DNA of 64,000 nucleotides from Rheinheimera salexigens (GTDB lineage Bacteria > Pseudomonadota > Gammaproteobacteria > Enterobacterales > Alteromonadaceae): the NCBI RefSeq assembly GCF_001752395.1, contig NZ_MKEK01000001.1, positions 557,466 through 621,465 on the forward strand, given 5' to 3'. The position numbers and the translations under genes were made by a program. Shown piece by piece: positions 11,057 through 20,446 of this stretch. Position 1 is the first letter of the stretch, and the number at the start of each line of letters is the position of its first letter. A model generated the notes under the pieces. That model saw only the letters and a program-made list of their open reading frames with translations, did not search any database and was not told where the DNA came from.

Positions 11057-11839
11057 TTATAAACCAATAGACACTAACCAACCGTATATTTCCTGTAACA
11101 CCCAGTCTTGGCTGCTTGCATCATACCCAGAACCCGTGATTAAGCGTTGGCGGTAAATAGCTTTAAAGTTTTTCTTGACTAGCTGTTGCCGCTGTTTTAG
11201 CTGGGTTAAAACAAATCTATTATCTAAACTGTTATTGATATCAAGTACCGGTATGGTGTGAGCGGCAATCGCTTCAGCTAATTGCTTATTCAATGCAAGC
11301 TCGGGTAAATAGGCCCCTACAATAATTAAAGCCATTACGTTTGGCAGTTGTTGCTCGGCATACAGTTGGTTAATTATTGCCGCACTGCTGCCTTGGGCAA
11401 TAATAACAATAGCGCCAGGTTCACGACTCGCATAAGTGATTGCTGCTGCGGTACGTTGTTGTAATTGTTGCTGATAACTATCAATGCTGCTGGGGTCAAA
11501 ACTAGCGATAGCGGGTGGCATTATCGATAGCGTATTCCAGCCTAGCTCAGTTAAGTTTAAGCGCAAATAATTAATGTATTTTGGGCTGGCTGCGTGTTCA
11601 TTAATGTCGGCAATTAATACTACCGTGCCTTTTTGGTAGCCAGTCATGCGCGGGCGTGACAATGCCATAAATGTCGAGTCAGCGCTTAATTGTACTCGCT
11701 CAGTATCAGGAAACTGGCGTTGTAAGTCTGCTTCGATAAAGACGTTATTAGCACTAGCATAAATTGAAAAAATAGCCGCAGTGGCATAGAGAAAACTAAA
11801 TACAAAAGTGGTAAGTAAATAGGTGAAATTACGCCGCAT
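11057..11839 (-). CDS. DUF3530-family exported alpha/beta-hydrolase-like protein
   Basis: A 260-residue protein with an N-terminal hydrophobic segment (residues ~8-28, signal peptide or anchor). The body fits DUF3530, a divergent alpha/beta-hydrolase-like family in aquatic gammaproteobacteria: GTVVLIADINEHAASPKYI replaces the usual oxyanion region, and VIIAQGSSAAII is at the nucleophile elbow, giving a G-x-S-x-A pattern rather than GxSxG. Substrate unknown. It ends only a few bases from djlA, on the opposite strand, with no terminator seen between. Confidence 0.75.
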   Translation of the reverse strand: MRRNFTYLLTTFVFSFLYATAAIFSIYASANNVFIEADLQRQFPDTERVQLSADSTFMALSRPRMTGYQKGTVVLIADINEHAASPKYINYLRLNLTELGWNTLSIMPPAIASFDPSSIDSYQQQLQQRTAAAITYASREPGAIVIIAQGSSAAIINQLYAEQQLPNVMALIIVGAYLPELALNKQLAEAIAAHTIPVLDINNSLDNRFVLTQLKQRQQLVKKNFKAIYRQRLITGSGYDASSQDWVLQEIYGWLVSIGL

Positions 11840-11892
11840 ATCTATTCTTACTTAAGAAATATAAATAGATATCGGCGTGAGTTAACCAGACT

Positions 11893-12255
11893 TTAATCTA
11901 GTTGTGCGGTTTGTTGGTGGTTATCGTCTAGCTGTAGATATTTATTGAAGGTATATAAAATTTGAGTTTTATACTTAAACTTAATATAGCTAGGATGTTG
12001 TTCTAGCAATTGCACACTGCTATCGGGTGTTAATATAAAGCAATACTTAGTGGCTTTAAACTCCACTAATGCTTTGGCCATTTCTTGTAATTGCTCATTT
12101 TCGGCTAAGCGGGCAACTTCTGCTTCAGCATTGCAAACATGCGAATGCGCTAACAGATCCACGTTAGTAAATGGAATTTGCTCAGCCATCACTGTAGCAC
12201 TACAACCCAGCGCTAACAGAGGCATTAAATATAGTGGGCGAATAGACTTTATCAT
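11893..12255 (-). CDS. small exported protein of unknown function
   Basis: I do not recognise a family. The chosen start (12255, MIKSIRPLYLMPLLAL) has CTGGAG five bases upstream and gives a clean signal peptide with cleavage near SATVMA; an upstream start at 12408 would add 51 residues of low-quality sequence and bury the signal. The mature ~98 residues are mixed helical with two cysteines (HVCNAE, KYCFIL) that could pair in the periplasm. It lies between the DUF3530 gene and ompA on the same strand, with the ompA terminator in between, so it is probably transcribed separately. Confidence 0.7.
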   Translation of the reverse strand: MIKSIRPLYLMPLLALGCSATVMAEQIPFTNVDLLAHSHVCNAEAEVARLAENEQLQEMAKALVEFKATKYCFILTPDSSVQLLEQHPSYIKFKYKTQILYTFNKYLQLDDNHQQTAQLD

Positions 12256-12427
12256 TATTACTCCAGGTAACCCGGTCTCCGTCTGACGCTCCATATATAG
12301 CAGAAACTGGGTAAATAATGACCAGAAACTCTGGCGGTTTTTACTGCATATATTTGCAGACAAGGAGCATGCTACCACAGCTTTTTTCATCTGGCAGCTT
12401 TTTTGCAACTTATTATATACACAAAAT

Positions 12428-12455
12428 AAAAAAGCCGCTGAAATTCAGCGGCTTT
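12428..12455 (-). terminator. Rho-independent terminator of ompA
   Basis: On the minus strand an 11-bp stem (AAAGCCGCTGA paired with TCAGCGGCTTT) with a 3-nt loop is followed by a T-run. It lies 40 bases after the stop of the OmpA gene. Confidence 0.88.
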
Positions 12456-12496
12456 AATTAATTAAATATGTGGCCTAAATTAATAGGCAATATTAA

Positions 12497-13573
12497 TTAA
12501 CGTAATACAGGCTCTTTGATTTTGGCTGTTACTTTAGCCTCGATACGCTGGTTAGCACGGTGCGCTGCACGAGTACTACCTTCTACGCGAGGTTTAGTTA
12601 CACCATAACCTACAGAACTAATACGTGACTCAGCAATATTAAAGTCTTGTTTTAACATCTTAGCAACGGCATCAGCACGACGTTGTGATAACTTCATGTT
12701 GTAAGCTGGGTTACCGATGTTTGAAGCATGACCTTCAATCGCTACTGTAGACTCAGGGAAACGTTGCATAAATGCACCTAAGCTTTGCACATCAAAACGC
12801 TGGTCAGCAGGTACTGCTGCAGAGTCAAATGGGAAGCGAACTTCGATATCTACGTCACCAACAGCAGCCATTTTCTCAACAAAGATAGTACAGCCATCTG
12901 GGCCAACTTTATGGTTAGCAGCAGTGTTAGGACACTTATCTTCATTGTCATTTACGCCGTCGCCATCTGTATCAACAACTTTTGCTACTACAGGAACTAC
13001 TACTGGAGCAGGCGCTGGTGCAGGTGCGGCTTTCTCAACAACAGAGCCAAATAAATAGCTCATACCAATTTTAATACCAGCATCGCCATAGCTCTCGTCG
13101 ATACCTTGGTAACGGTTACCTTCAGCATATAACGCTACGTTTTGGTTAAAGAAGTGCTTATAACCAACACCTACGTTTACCGCTGTAGAAGTTTGAGCTG
13201 CATCAAAGCGCTTTAAACCACCGACGATATAAATTGAAGGCATTTGTGGTAAGTGATACATAGCATCAAAACCAATACGGTTACCGTTTACGTCAGTACC
13301 ATCTAGCTTAGATTGCATTTCTAAACGAGCATACTCTGCACGTAATGCCCAATGTTCATTTAGGTAGTAACCAATTTCAACACCGTAGCCCCAATCTTTT
13401 TTCATGTAATCCCAAGCAGCTGACTCGGTTTTATCAGTGTCTGGCATATAGTATTCGCCAAAGATTGAGCCAAATACACGATTTTCTTTATCGGCATCAA
13501 CTGCGTGAGCAGCAAACGATCCTAATAAAGGCATAGCGACAGCGATAGCAACACATAATTTTTTAAGTTTCAT
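12497..13573 (-). CDS. ompA: OmpA/OprF-family outer membrane porin
   Basis: Major outer membrane protein that tethers the envelope to peptidoglycan. 358 residues from MKLKKLCVAIAV, chosen because AAGGAG sits 8 bases upstream; an in-frame ATG 24 bases earlier lacks one. Order: signal peptide (~1-24), an eight-strand beta-barrel domain (~25-175), a Pro-Ala hinge (PAPAPAPVVVPV), a thrombospondin type-3 calcium-binding repeat (DTDGDGVNDNEDKCPNT), and the OmpA peptidoglycan-binding domain (~230-350) with EGHASNIGNPAYNMKLSQRR. This layout is closer to OprF than to E. coli OmpA. It has its own terminator and a long leader. Confidence 0.93.
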   Translation of the reverse strand: MKLKKLCVAIAVAMPLLGSFAAHAVDADKENRVFGSIFGEYYMPDTDKTESAAWDYMKKDWGYGVEIGYYLNEHWALRAEYARLEMQSKLDGTDVNGNRIGFDAMYHLPQMPSIYIVGGLKRFDAAQTSTAVNVGVGYKHFFNQNVALYAEGNRYQGIDESYGDAGIKIGMSYLFGSVVEKAAPAPAPAPVVVPVVAKVVDTDGDGVNDNEDKCPNTAANHKVGPDGCTIFVEKMAAVGDVDIEVRFPFDSAAVPADQRFDVQSLGAFMQRFPESTVAIEGHASNIGNPAYNMKLSQRRADAVAKMLKQDFNIAESRISSVGYGVTKPRVEGSTRAAHRANQRIEAKVTAKIKEPVLR

Positions 13574-13743
13574 CCATATCTCCTTGGGTGGAATCAATAT
13601 CTCGGTATCATTGTACCGTAAATGTTAAATTGTAACTATAAAAGTAGTAAAAATTCAGCGTTTTTCAACAATGGGTATAATGTTATACGAAGTAAATGAA
13701 CCTTGGATTAATAAACACTAAAATTTATTTCATTATTTATTAA

Positions 13744-14397
13744 TTAAAAAGGACAGTGGCTACTAAATTGCATTTCTTTTTTTGATTCAGGATGCATTAT
13801 TGTTAAGCTTTCTGCATGTAATTGTAGTCTATTAGCCGCCGTAAATCCTTGAGAGTGGGCATAAAACTTATCACCCAAAATAGGATGGCCAAGCCACTGC
13901 ATATGCACGCGCAATTGGTGAGAACGACCGGTAACAGGGGTTAGCAAAACTCTGCTGCTATCAGTATCTTGGTTTAGTACACGATAATGGGTTAAAGAGG
14001 CTTTACCGTGCTCATAGCAGACTTTTTGTTTAGGTCGATTTGGCCAATCACATATTAAAGGTAAGTCTATACTGCCATTGTTAGTGGCGAGGTGTCCCCA
14101 CACGTTAGCAATATAATGTTTTTTTGTTTCCCTAAATTGAAACTGCCAATTTAATTGCCGTTGGCTCTCTGCAGTTAAGGCCATAATAACAATACCCGAT
14201 GTCGCCATATCTAAACGATGGACTAGTCTTATTTGTGGCCAAACTAATCGCGCCCGATACTCCAAGCTATCTTTATGTTCAATAGCTTTACCTGGCACGG
14301 TTAATAATCCGCTGGGTTTATTAAATACCACCAACTGTTGATCTTGATAAATGATATCGAGATAAGGTTCAGTGGGTGGTGAGTATACAAATAACAT
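13744..14397 (-). CDS. rluA: dual-specificity 23S rRNA/tRNA pseudouridine synthase RluA
   Basis: Makes pseudouridine at 23S position 746 and tRNA position 32 in E. coli. 217 residues, the short RluA form without an S4 domain. The catalytic Asp is in HRLDMATSGIVI, and the C-terminal substrate segment is TGRSHQLRVHMQWLGHPILG. It sits 6 bases downstream of rapA on the same strand, the same pairing as in E. coli, which supports the RluA assignment over RluC or RluD. Confidence 0.93.
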   Translation of the reverse strand: MLFVYSPPTEPYLDIIYQDQQLVVFNKPSGLLTVPGKAIEHKDSLEYRARLVWPQIRLVHRLDMATSGIVIMALTAESQRQLNWQFQFRETKKHYIANVWGHLATNNGSIDLPLICDWPNRPKQKVCYEHGKASLTHYRVLNQDTDSSRVLLTPVTGRSHQLRVHMQWLGHPILGDKFYAHSQGFTAANRLQLHAESLTIMHPESKKEMQFSSHCPF

Positions 14398-14403
14398 CTG
14401 CTA

Positions 14404-17307
14404 TTAATCGCCAGTAACAATAATCAATCTTAATGCATCTAGCTTTAATCTTGCTTTGCTAACATAAGTTAATAATTGTTGTTGTTGTTCTGCTACCGCA
14501 TCTATTTCATCAGCCCGTACCGAAGGGTTCAGTTGACGCAAAGCACTTAAACGCTGGTGTTGTTGGTTAAGTTGCTCAGTAACGTGTTGCACAGCTAGGC
14601 TTTGTACTTGGCTTAATTGCTGCTCGGCAAAACTACTGGCTTGACTAATTAACGGGTGTATTAGGCTTTGCAAGGCATTGACTAATTTAGACGCTGTTTG
14701 CCGGCCAATCGGTTTCAGTTGTTTATTCAGTTGCTCAAATTTAACTTTATCTGACAAGTTAGTGCCAGATTTATCTAGTAATACTCGAATGGGCGTTGCC
14801 GGCAAGTAACGGTTTAATTGCAACTGTGCTGGCGCACTGGCTTCAACAATAAAGTTAAACTCAACAAAATAGGTACCTGCGGGTAGGGCTTTATTGGCTA
14901 GAATGGCGACTGAGCTATTACCTTGTGGCTCTGTGGTTAATAAATCTAACGTGCCACGCACCATGGGGTGATCCCACGTCAGAAGCTGAATATCTTCTTG
15001 GGCTAATGCAGTAGCGCGGTCAAAGGTGACAGTGGTGCCATCCTCAGGTAACCAAGGGAAATTGCATTGCATATGATCGCCAGGTGTCAGCACTATACTG
15101 GTATCGCTATGATCATCTTGATTAACACCGAACATATCCCAAGCTTTTAGCATAAGCATTGGTAATTCAGTGCCATCATCTTGAGCATCAATCGTGTCAG
15201 CTAATTGCTGTGCTGCTGTGCCACCGCCAGAGTTAATTTCTAGCAATAAATCACGGCCTTGCTCTAATTGTTGCTTTAACGCTTGGTTGGCCGAAGTGGT
15301 AGCTGTAATAACAGTTTGTACAGCTTGCTGATCATAATTGGCTTCAGCCAATAACGATTGCAGTTTATCGGCGAACTGCTCAAATATAACGCGGCCGGTT
15401 TGGCAAGTCTGGGTAAAGGCGTTTAATCCTTGATCGTACCATTGCATTAATATCTGTTGGGCATGGTCAATAAAATACGGAACGTGGATTTGAATATCCG
15501 CTTGCTGGCCAATCCTATCTAAGCGGCCAATACGTTGTTCTAATAAGTCAGGATTTAAGGGTAAATCAAATAATACTAAATGATGAGCGAATTGAAAGTT
15601 GCGCCCTTCGCTGCCTATTTCAGAACATAACAATAATTGTGCTGCGTAATCTTCTTGAGCAAAATAAGCCGCCGCTTTATCTCGTTCTACAATACTCATG
15701 CCTTCATGAAAGACTGCAGCACGAATGCCTTCTTGAGTTCTTACCGCTTCTTCTAGTGCTATGGCGGTAGCAGCATTAGAGCAAATAAGAAGAAATTTTT
15801 CGTGTTTATGGCTTTTTAGCAAGTGTAGTAAGTGCTCAACCCGAGGATCAAATTGACACCAACTCGCGCTAGGATCTAATGCTTGAAAAATTTGCTCAGG
15901 AAATAAATGGGCATCAGCGCGTTGGGCTGCGGTTAAATCAGGATTAAAGCTGTTATGCACTTTTAATGCATTAGTATATTGCTCTGGCATGGTTAAGCCG
16001 GCAAATTGCGGTTGGCGCTTAGGGAAGCCTTTAACGCTGGCACGGCTATTTCTAAATAAAATACGACCGGTACCATGACGGTCCAGTAATTGCTCTAACA
16101 ATTGCTGGCGAGCGCTAAGTTGCAACTTACTATCAGTGCTATTTAACTGGGCTAATTCCGAGCTGATATCACTCTCACTCAGGGTCTGTTGTAAAGCAGA
16201 GATAGAAGCTTCGTTAATGTCCTCTTCGCCTAATAAAGGCTTAGCAACAGTAGCAATGTGCTGATAATTTTTTTCTTCAGCAACAAATTGCTCATAGCTG
16301 TGAAAGCGATCCGAGTCCAGTAGTTTTAAGCGCGCAAAATGACTTTGATGGCCTAATTGATCGGGTGTCGCCGTTAGCAATATTAAGCCAGCAGTTTTTT
16401 CTGCTAGCTCGCTAATTCGCAAATAATCTTCACTCGGTGCGTCTGGTTGCCATTGTAAATGATGTGCTTCATCAACAACTAATAAATCCCACTGACTTTC
16501 TAACGCTTGTTGATGCCAACGCGGTGAATTCTTTAAAAAGTTTAAACTACACAGTACCAGTTGTTCAGTGTCAAACGGATTAGCGGTATCTAAACTAGCT
16601 TGCTCGCAACGTTCTTGATCGAAAATAGCAAAATGTAAATTAAAGCGGCGCAGCATTTCTACTAACCATTGATGTTGTAATGTTTCAGGCACTACAATCA
16701 ATATTCTACTGGCTAAGCCACTAATAATTTGTTGATGAATAATTAAGCCCGCTTCAATGGTTTTACCTAAACCGACTTCATCGGCCAGTAATACTCGTGG
16801 CGCATGCCGCTTTGCTACTGTGTTGGCAATGTGTAACTGATGCGGAATTAAACTGATCCGGGCGCCCACTAAACCCTGCAACGGGTTTTGTTGTTGCTGG
16901 TGAATGTGTTGCCACGCTTGATAACGTAAAGTAAACCAATCAAAGCGATCAATTTGGCCGGCAAATAAGCGATCTTGTGGTTTACTAAAACTAATAAAAT
17001 GATCCAAAAAGGTTTCGCGCAGCTCAATATATTCTTCGGTATCGCTGCGCTGACCACAATAAATTAAATTCTCATGTTGTTGCTTAATCGCGCTTACATG
17101 CACTTTAAAGCCATCGGCACTGCTAATTTCATCGCCAACATTAAAAGTCACTCGCGTTAACGGGGCTTCTGCTTGGGCATAATACCGAGTGTCACCACTT
17201 GCTGGAAATAATAAGGTCAACATACGACCTTCTAAGGCAACGACAGTGCCTAACCCTAAATCTGATTCTGTATCACTAATCCAACGCTGGCCAAGAGCAA
17301 ACTTCAT
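14404..17307 (-). CDS. rapA: RNA polymerase-associated ATP-dependent helicase RapA (HepA)
   Basis: Swi2/Snf2 ATPase that binds RNA polymerase and promotes its recycling after termination. 967 residues from MKFALGQRW, matching the E. coli N-terminus; the longer frame would add a non-conserved leader. Visible: Tudor-like N-terminal domain, Walker A ADEVGLGKTIEAG (~residues 170-182), DEAHHLQW (motif II), LLTATPDQLG (motif III), HEGMSIVERD, SEIGSEGRNFQFA and RIGRLDRIGQ (motifs V/VI). The C-terminus LRLIIVTGD matches the family. Ribosome site is weak. Confidence 0.97.
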   Translation of the reverse strand: MKFALGQRWISDTESDLGLGTVVALEGRMLTLLFPASGDTRYYAQAEAPLTRVTFNVGDEISSADGFKVHVSAIKQQHENLIYCGQRSDTEEYIELRETFLDHFISFSKPQDRLFAGQIDRFDWFTLRYQAWQHIHQQQQNPLQGLVGARISLIPHQLHIANTVAKRHAPRVLLADEVGLGKTIEAGLIIHQQIISGLASRILIVVPETLQHQWLVEMLRRFNLHFAIFDQERCEQASLDTANPFDTEQLVLCSLNFLKNSPRWHQQALESQWDLLVVDEAHHLQWQPDAPSEDYLRISELAEKTAGLILLTATPDQLGHQSHFARLKLLDSDRFHSYEQFVAEEKNYQHIATVAKPLLGEEDINEASISALQQTLSESDISSELAQLNSTDSKLQLSARQQLLEQLLDRHGTGRILFRNSRASVKGFPKRQPQFAGLTMPEQYTNALKVHNSFNPDLTAAQRADAHLFPEQIFQALDPSASWCQFDPRVEHLLHLLKSHKHEKFLLICSNAATAIALEEAVRTQEGIRAAVFHEGMSIVERDKAAAYFAQEDYAAQLLLCSEIGSEGRNFQFAHHLVLFDLPLNPDLLEQRIGRLDRIGQQADIQIHVPYFIDHAQQILMQWYDQGLNAFTQTCQTGRVIFEQFADKLQSLLAEANYDQQAVQTVITATTSANQALKQQLEQGRDLLLEINSGGGTAAQQLADTIDAQDDGTELPMLMLKAWDMFGVNQDDHSDTSIVLTPGDHMQCNFPWLPEDGTTVTFDRATALAQEDIQLLTWDHPMVRGTLDLLTTEPQGNSSVAILANKALPAGTYFVEFNFIVEASAPAQLQLNRYLPATPIRVLLDKSGTNLSDKVKFEQLNKQLKPIGRQTASKLVNALQSLIHPLISQASSFAEQQLSQVQSLAVQHVTEQLNQQHQRLSALRQLNPSVRADEIDAVAEQQQQLLTYVSKARLKLDALRLIIVTGD

Positions 17308-17515
17308 TACATACCACATCAACAAAAAAGCGGGGCGCTATAGTACTAAAAATCCCATGTTTCTGCACCTAGTATTAAAGCTAGAAAAGTCTTATTTGAA
17401 TAAAGAGAATTATTATAAGGTTTAATCATACAGTTACATTAAATTGACTTATCCGTTTGATCAACTAGTCTAATTTATGAGCCTCACCCCTTATTTTTAT
17501 GTGCAAAGGAGTTGC

Positions 17516-18574
17516 ATGAAAAACCCAGTTTATACTGAATACAAACGCGCAAGAATAATCGGTATTATTTTAATTATAGCCTTATCTATATTTGGGGCAT
17601 TTGCCCACTATTTAAGAGCGGTGGATGATAGTGTACTGCAAACTAAACTGCGTCTAAATAGTGCCAGTAGCCAAATAGACACTAAGTTTAGTGCTTTACT
17701 GGCTTATGCCACTGCCTTGCAAAAGACAGCTCAATTAAAATTATTATTACCGGTTCCGCCTGCGGAGATTAGCCTGCCGCTATTATCTTTTACGGATGCC
17801 GAAACAGTGAACGTCGCGTTAACCGATATTGAGCATCCGCTAAGTGCAGAGTTAAATATGTTGCAGCAGCTGCAACCGTATTTTGATTTGGTCACTGAGG
17901 TGCAGCCGTTTATTAGTAATATTTATTATATTTCTGAACAAGGTTATGCCTACAACGGCTTAGTACGTTGGCCTGATTATATTGCTGAACAAATATTAAG
18001 TTGGCAAAGCGGAATTGATCAGGGAACCACATATAATCGAGAAACCACCTTTCATGCTCAATTTATGCAAGATCAGTCGGTGTTACAGGTACCCTTATAT
18101 GAAGATGATAAAAAACTCGGTCGGTTTTTATTTGCATTAGATTTAAAGCAATTATTAAAGCCGGTTTACGCTTTATATGCCAATACCGATTTAATGTTAT
18201 TGGATCAAGCTGGAAACTTAATACCGCATTCAACGTCACGCAACTTGCCACAAATAGATCAGCATCTAATCCATGTCCAACGCTTAGCCAACACGCCCTG
18301 GTCACTGGCGGTGTTAGAGCCAAAAACCAGTTTATTTACCTCAGGCTTAAATATGTTTGTCTGGCATCTAGTAAGTTATCTGGTTTTATTATCGATATTA
18401 TTTTTCTTAATGCATTATCGCTTTAAACGCCGAGTAGTCTCACCGGTAAATCGTTTATTTATTCATATCGAACGCTTAGGCAAAAGTGATGTGCAGGGGG
18501 TAAGGCATATTCCACTGGGTTGGAATGATATATTTGATAAAGTGTACCGGCTTACTCAACAAGACAAAAACTGA
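17516..18574 (+). CDS. membrane sensor with Cache-like periplasmic domain and no output domain
   Basis: A 352-residue inner-membrane protein of unassigned function. The start at 17516 (MKNPVYTEYKR) has AGGAG five bases upstream; an earlier ATG at 17477 lacks one. Layout: TM1 (~12-32), a ~250-residue periplasmic region resembling a double-Cache/PDC sensor (SNIYYISEQGYAYNG, LFALDLKQLL, LMLLDQAGNLIPH), TM2 (~285-305), then a short HAMP-like stub (VSPVNRLFIHIERLG) and stop. This is how the N-terminal half of a diguanylate cyclase or chemoreceptor looks, but no GGDEF, kinase or MA domain follows in any frame. It may be a natural signalling partner or a truncation. Confidence 0.7.
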   Translation: MKNPVYTEYKRARIIGIILIIALSIFGAFAHYLRAVDDSVLQTKLRLNSASSQIDTKFSALLAYATALQKTAQLKLLLPVPPAEISLPLLSFTDAETVNVALTDIEHPLSAELNMLQQLQPYFDLVTEVQPFISNIYYISEQGYAYNGLVRWPDYIAEQILSWQSGIDQGTTYNRETTFHAQFMQDQSVLQVPLYEDDKKLGRFLFALDLKQLLKPVYALYANTDLMLLDQAGNLIPHSTSRNLPQIDQHLIHVQRLANTPWSLAVLEPKTSLFTSGLNMFVWHLVSYLVLLSILFFLMHYRFKRRVVSPVNRLFIHIERLGKSDVQGVRHIPLGWNDIFDKVYRLTQQDKN

Positions 18575-18585
18575 AAATAACCGAT

Positions 18586-18780
18586 TTAAAATAAGCGATA
18601 ATCCGTTTGACCGTTACTCATATACAGCCGATATTGTGGGCTTATTTCACCTACCGCTAATAATGCCGGTCCGGTAGCATCAACTAATATATAAGCTTGA
18701 CCATTGATCATCGTTGTTGCATCAGTCGAAGGTGTTGCCGCTGCCAATGACAATGGCAGCCAGCAACTGATTAAATTATG
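18586..18780 (-). pseudogene. decayed or non-canonical small secreted-protein ORF
   Basis: On the minus strand, directly after the stop of the choice-of-anchor gene, one frame reads as a signal-peptide-like stretch (NLISCWLPLSLAAATP) followed by about 45 residues ending QYRLYMSNGQTDYRLF and a stop. No ATG, GTG or TTG is placed to begin that signal; the first in-frame ATG (18711) gives only 41 residues without it. An out-of-frame ATG at 18783, right after the preceding stop, hits a stop after five codons, so a small frameshift would restore a continuous ORF. I read it as a broken gene; a translated micro-ORF is possible. Confidence 0.35.
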
Positions 18781-18793
18781 TAAAAATTAGCAT

Positions 18794-19468
18794 TTATTTC
18801 GCTAACATAAATTTACGCCGAAACAATACCAAGCCCAGACCAAGCAGAGTCAATATACCGCTACTACCACTAGATACGCCAACACCGACACCAACGGTTG
18901 TGCTACTGCCAAAATGATTATCGCGCTGATAATCTTCTAGCGGTAACCGATCTAAGCTGCTGTCATCATAGCCCGAGATCTCGGCGACTAAATAACCGCT
19001 GCTAGCATCAAATATACGAATAGTCAGTACATATTCATCCCGAGGATAATCGCGTTGTAACACCGTATCTATGGCTAACCAGTCGTCATTACGCTGGCCA
19101 TAAAGCTCAAAAACAGAGCTGGTATAAAATATATATTCGTTGCCGTAACGAGGCTGTAAACTATACTCGGCAAACACTTGGACATAGGCATCAGAGGTAT
19201 CAGCATCTATATCTACTTCTAAGCGATGATAATAGCCATTATCATTAATATCGCGGCTTAAACGTAAATCAATACTATGAAACCAGACATAGCTTTCATA
19301 AGCTTGCGTAGTGATGTCAGAGCCGCGAGTGTTTTGTGCCTTTAAGGCTAACTGGCTTACATCAGGTACACCGAGTCGCTCGGTTGTTACTGCTAGTGCT
19401 TGTTCTGCGCTATACGCTGGTACAGTGAGAGCAATAAACAGTATGATACATTGCAGCAAGTTTTTCAT
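18794..19468 (-). CDS. exported protein with C-terminal sorting signal (choice-of-anchor H-like)
   Basis: A 224-residue protein with a signal peptide (MKNLLQCIILFIALTVPAYS). The core (SYVWFHSIDLRLSRDINDNG, YVLTIRIFDASSGYLVAEI, LDRLPLEDYQRD) resembles the choice-of-anchor H family seen in Shewanella and Vibrio relatives. The C-terminus is a tripartite sorting tail: Gly/Ser-rich motif (SSGSSG), hydrophobic helix (ILTLLGLGLVLF) and basic end (RRK), like GlyGly-CTERM proteins processed by rhombosortase. The start at 19468 is chosen for its GGAG ribosome site and signal peptide; an ATG at 19513 would add 15 polar residues. No sortase gene is in the window. Confidence 0.7.
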   Translation of the reverse strand: MKNLLQCIILFIALTVPAYSAEQALAVTTERLGVPDVSQLALKAQNTRGSDITTQAYESYVWFHSIDLRLSRDINDNGYYHRLEVDIDADTSDAYVQVFAEYSLQPRYGNEYIFYTSSVFELYGQRNDDWLAIDTVLQRDYPRDEYVLTIRIFDASSGYLVAEISGYDDSSLDRLPLEDYQRDNHFGSSTTVGVGVGVSSGSSGILTLLGLGLVLFRRKFMLAK

Positions 19469-19553
19469 ATCAGATTCTCCATTTGCTTTGATACTATTAC
19501 AGGCTAACGGCATGAATATCGGCTGAATTTAAACGTAAAGAACAGGTAAAGAC

Positions 19554-20390
19554 ATGAAATTAGTACGTAGCTTAACAGTAGAACAACCGATAAGTGCTAT
19601 TGAACTACTAGCAAAAGCCTTACCTGAATTATCAAAAGGCCGCTTAAAAGATGCGATGGCAAAAGGCGCGGTATTGCTGCATACCAAACCGAAAAAACGT
19701 TTAAGACGGGCGCAAACGGCGTTACAACCAGGGCAGAAGTTAGAAATACATTATGACGACGACTTGCTACAACGGCAATGTGATAGCGCGGTATTGTTGC
19801 ATGATATGCAAGGCTATAGCGTTTGGTTTAAGCCGGCCGCTATGTTATCGCAAGGCAATGAGTGGGGTGATCATTTAGCTTTGTTGCGCGCCGTAGAGTT
19901 GCATTTTGAGCATAAAAGGCAAGTGTTTTTATTACATCGATTAGATAGAGAAGCCAGCGGATTAGTATTGTTTGCCCATTCAAAAAAAATGGCCGCCGCT
20001 TTTAGTAAAATGATTGCCGAACAAACAATTGATAAGTATTACCGGATAGCGGTTAAAGGCCAGTTGGCTACCGAGTTACAGCAACAAGCGAAAATCACCT
20101 TGCCCTTAGATGGCAAAGCTTGTGAAACCCAGTTTAGTGACGTTAGTTACCATGCTGACTTAAACCAAAGCAAGCTGCGAGTTAAACTGATTTCAGGCCG
20201 AAAACATCAAATTCGCCGTCATTTTGCTGCGTTAGAACACCCCATAATGGGCGATCCTATGTATGGCAGTGATAATAAAGATAGTAAAGGTTTGGCCTTG
20301 CAAGCGGTGGGGATAAGCTTTACTTGTCCGCAAAGCAAACAGCGGCAAAATATTACGTTACCAGCTAATTTACAGCATGTTTCAGTGTAA
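19554..20390 (+). CDS. RluA-family pseudouridine synthase
   Basis: A 278-residue RNA pseudouridine synthase distinct from the RluA at 13744. It has an N-terminal S4-like domain (ELSKGRLKDAMAKGAVLLH, ~residues 27-70) and the catalytic Asp in HRLDREASGLVL (~126-137); the C-terminal ISGRKHQIRRHFAALEHPIMG is also typical. The target RNA cannot be read from sequence. It stands alone, divergent from the preceding exported-protein gene by ~85 bases. Confidence 0.9.
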   Translation: MKLVRSLTVEQPISAIELLAKALPELSKGRLKDAMAKGAVLLHTKPKKRLRRAQTALQPGQKLEIHYDDDLLQRQCDSAVLLHDMQGYSVWFKPAAMLSQGNEWGDHLALLRAVELHFEHKRQVFLLHRLDREASGLVLFAHSKKMAAAFSKMIAEQTIDKYYRIAVKGQLATELQQQAKITLPLDGKACETQFSDVSYHADLNQSKLRVKLISGRKHQIRRHFAALEHPIMGDPMYGSDNKDSKGLALQAVGISFTCPQSKQRQNITLPANLQHVSV

Positions 20391-20446
20391 ATTAGCGTTG
20401 TGACGACTCGCTGGGTATTAAGACCATTTCTAGCTGCTGCTTATCG

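Noticed and set aside
12256..12408. N-terminal extension of the small exported protein upstream of 12255
   Set aside because: The ribosome site and signal peptide both support the start at 12255.
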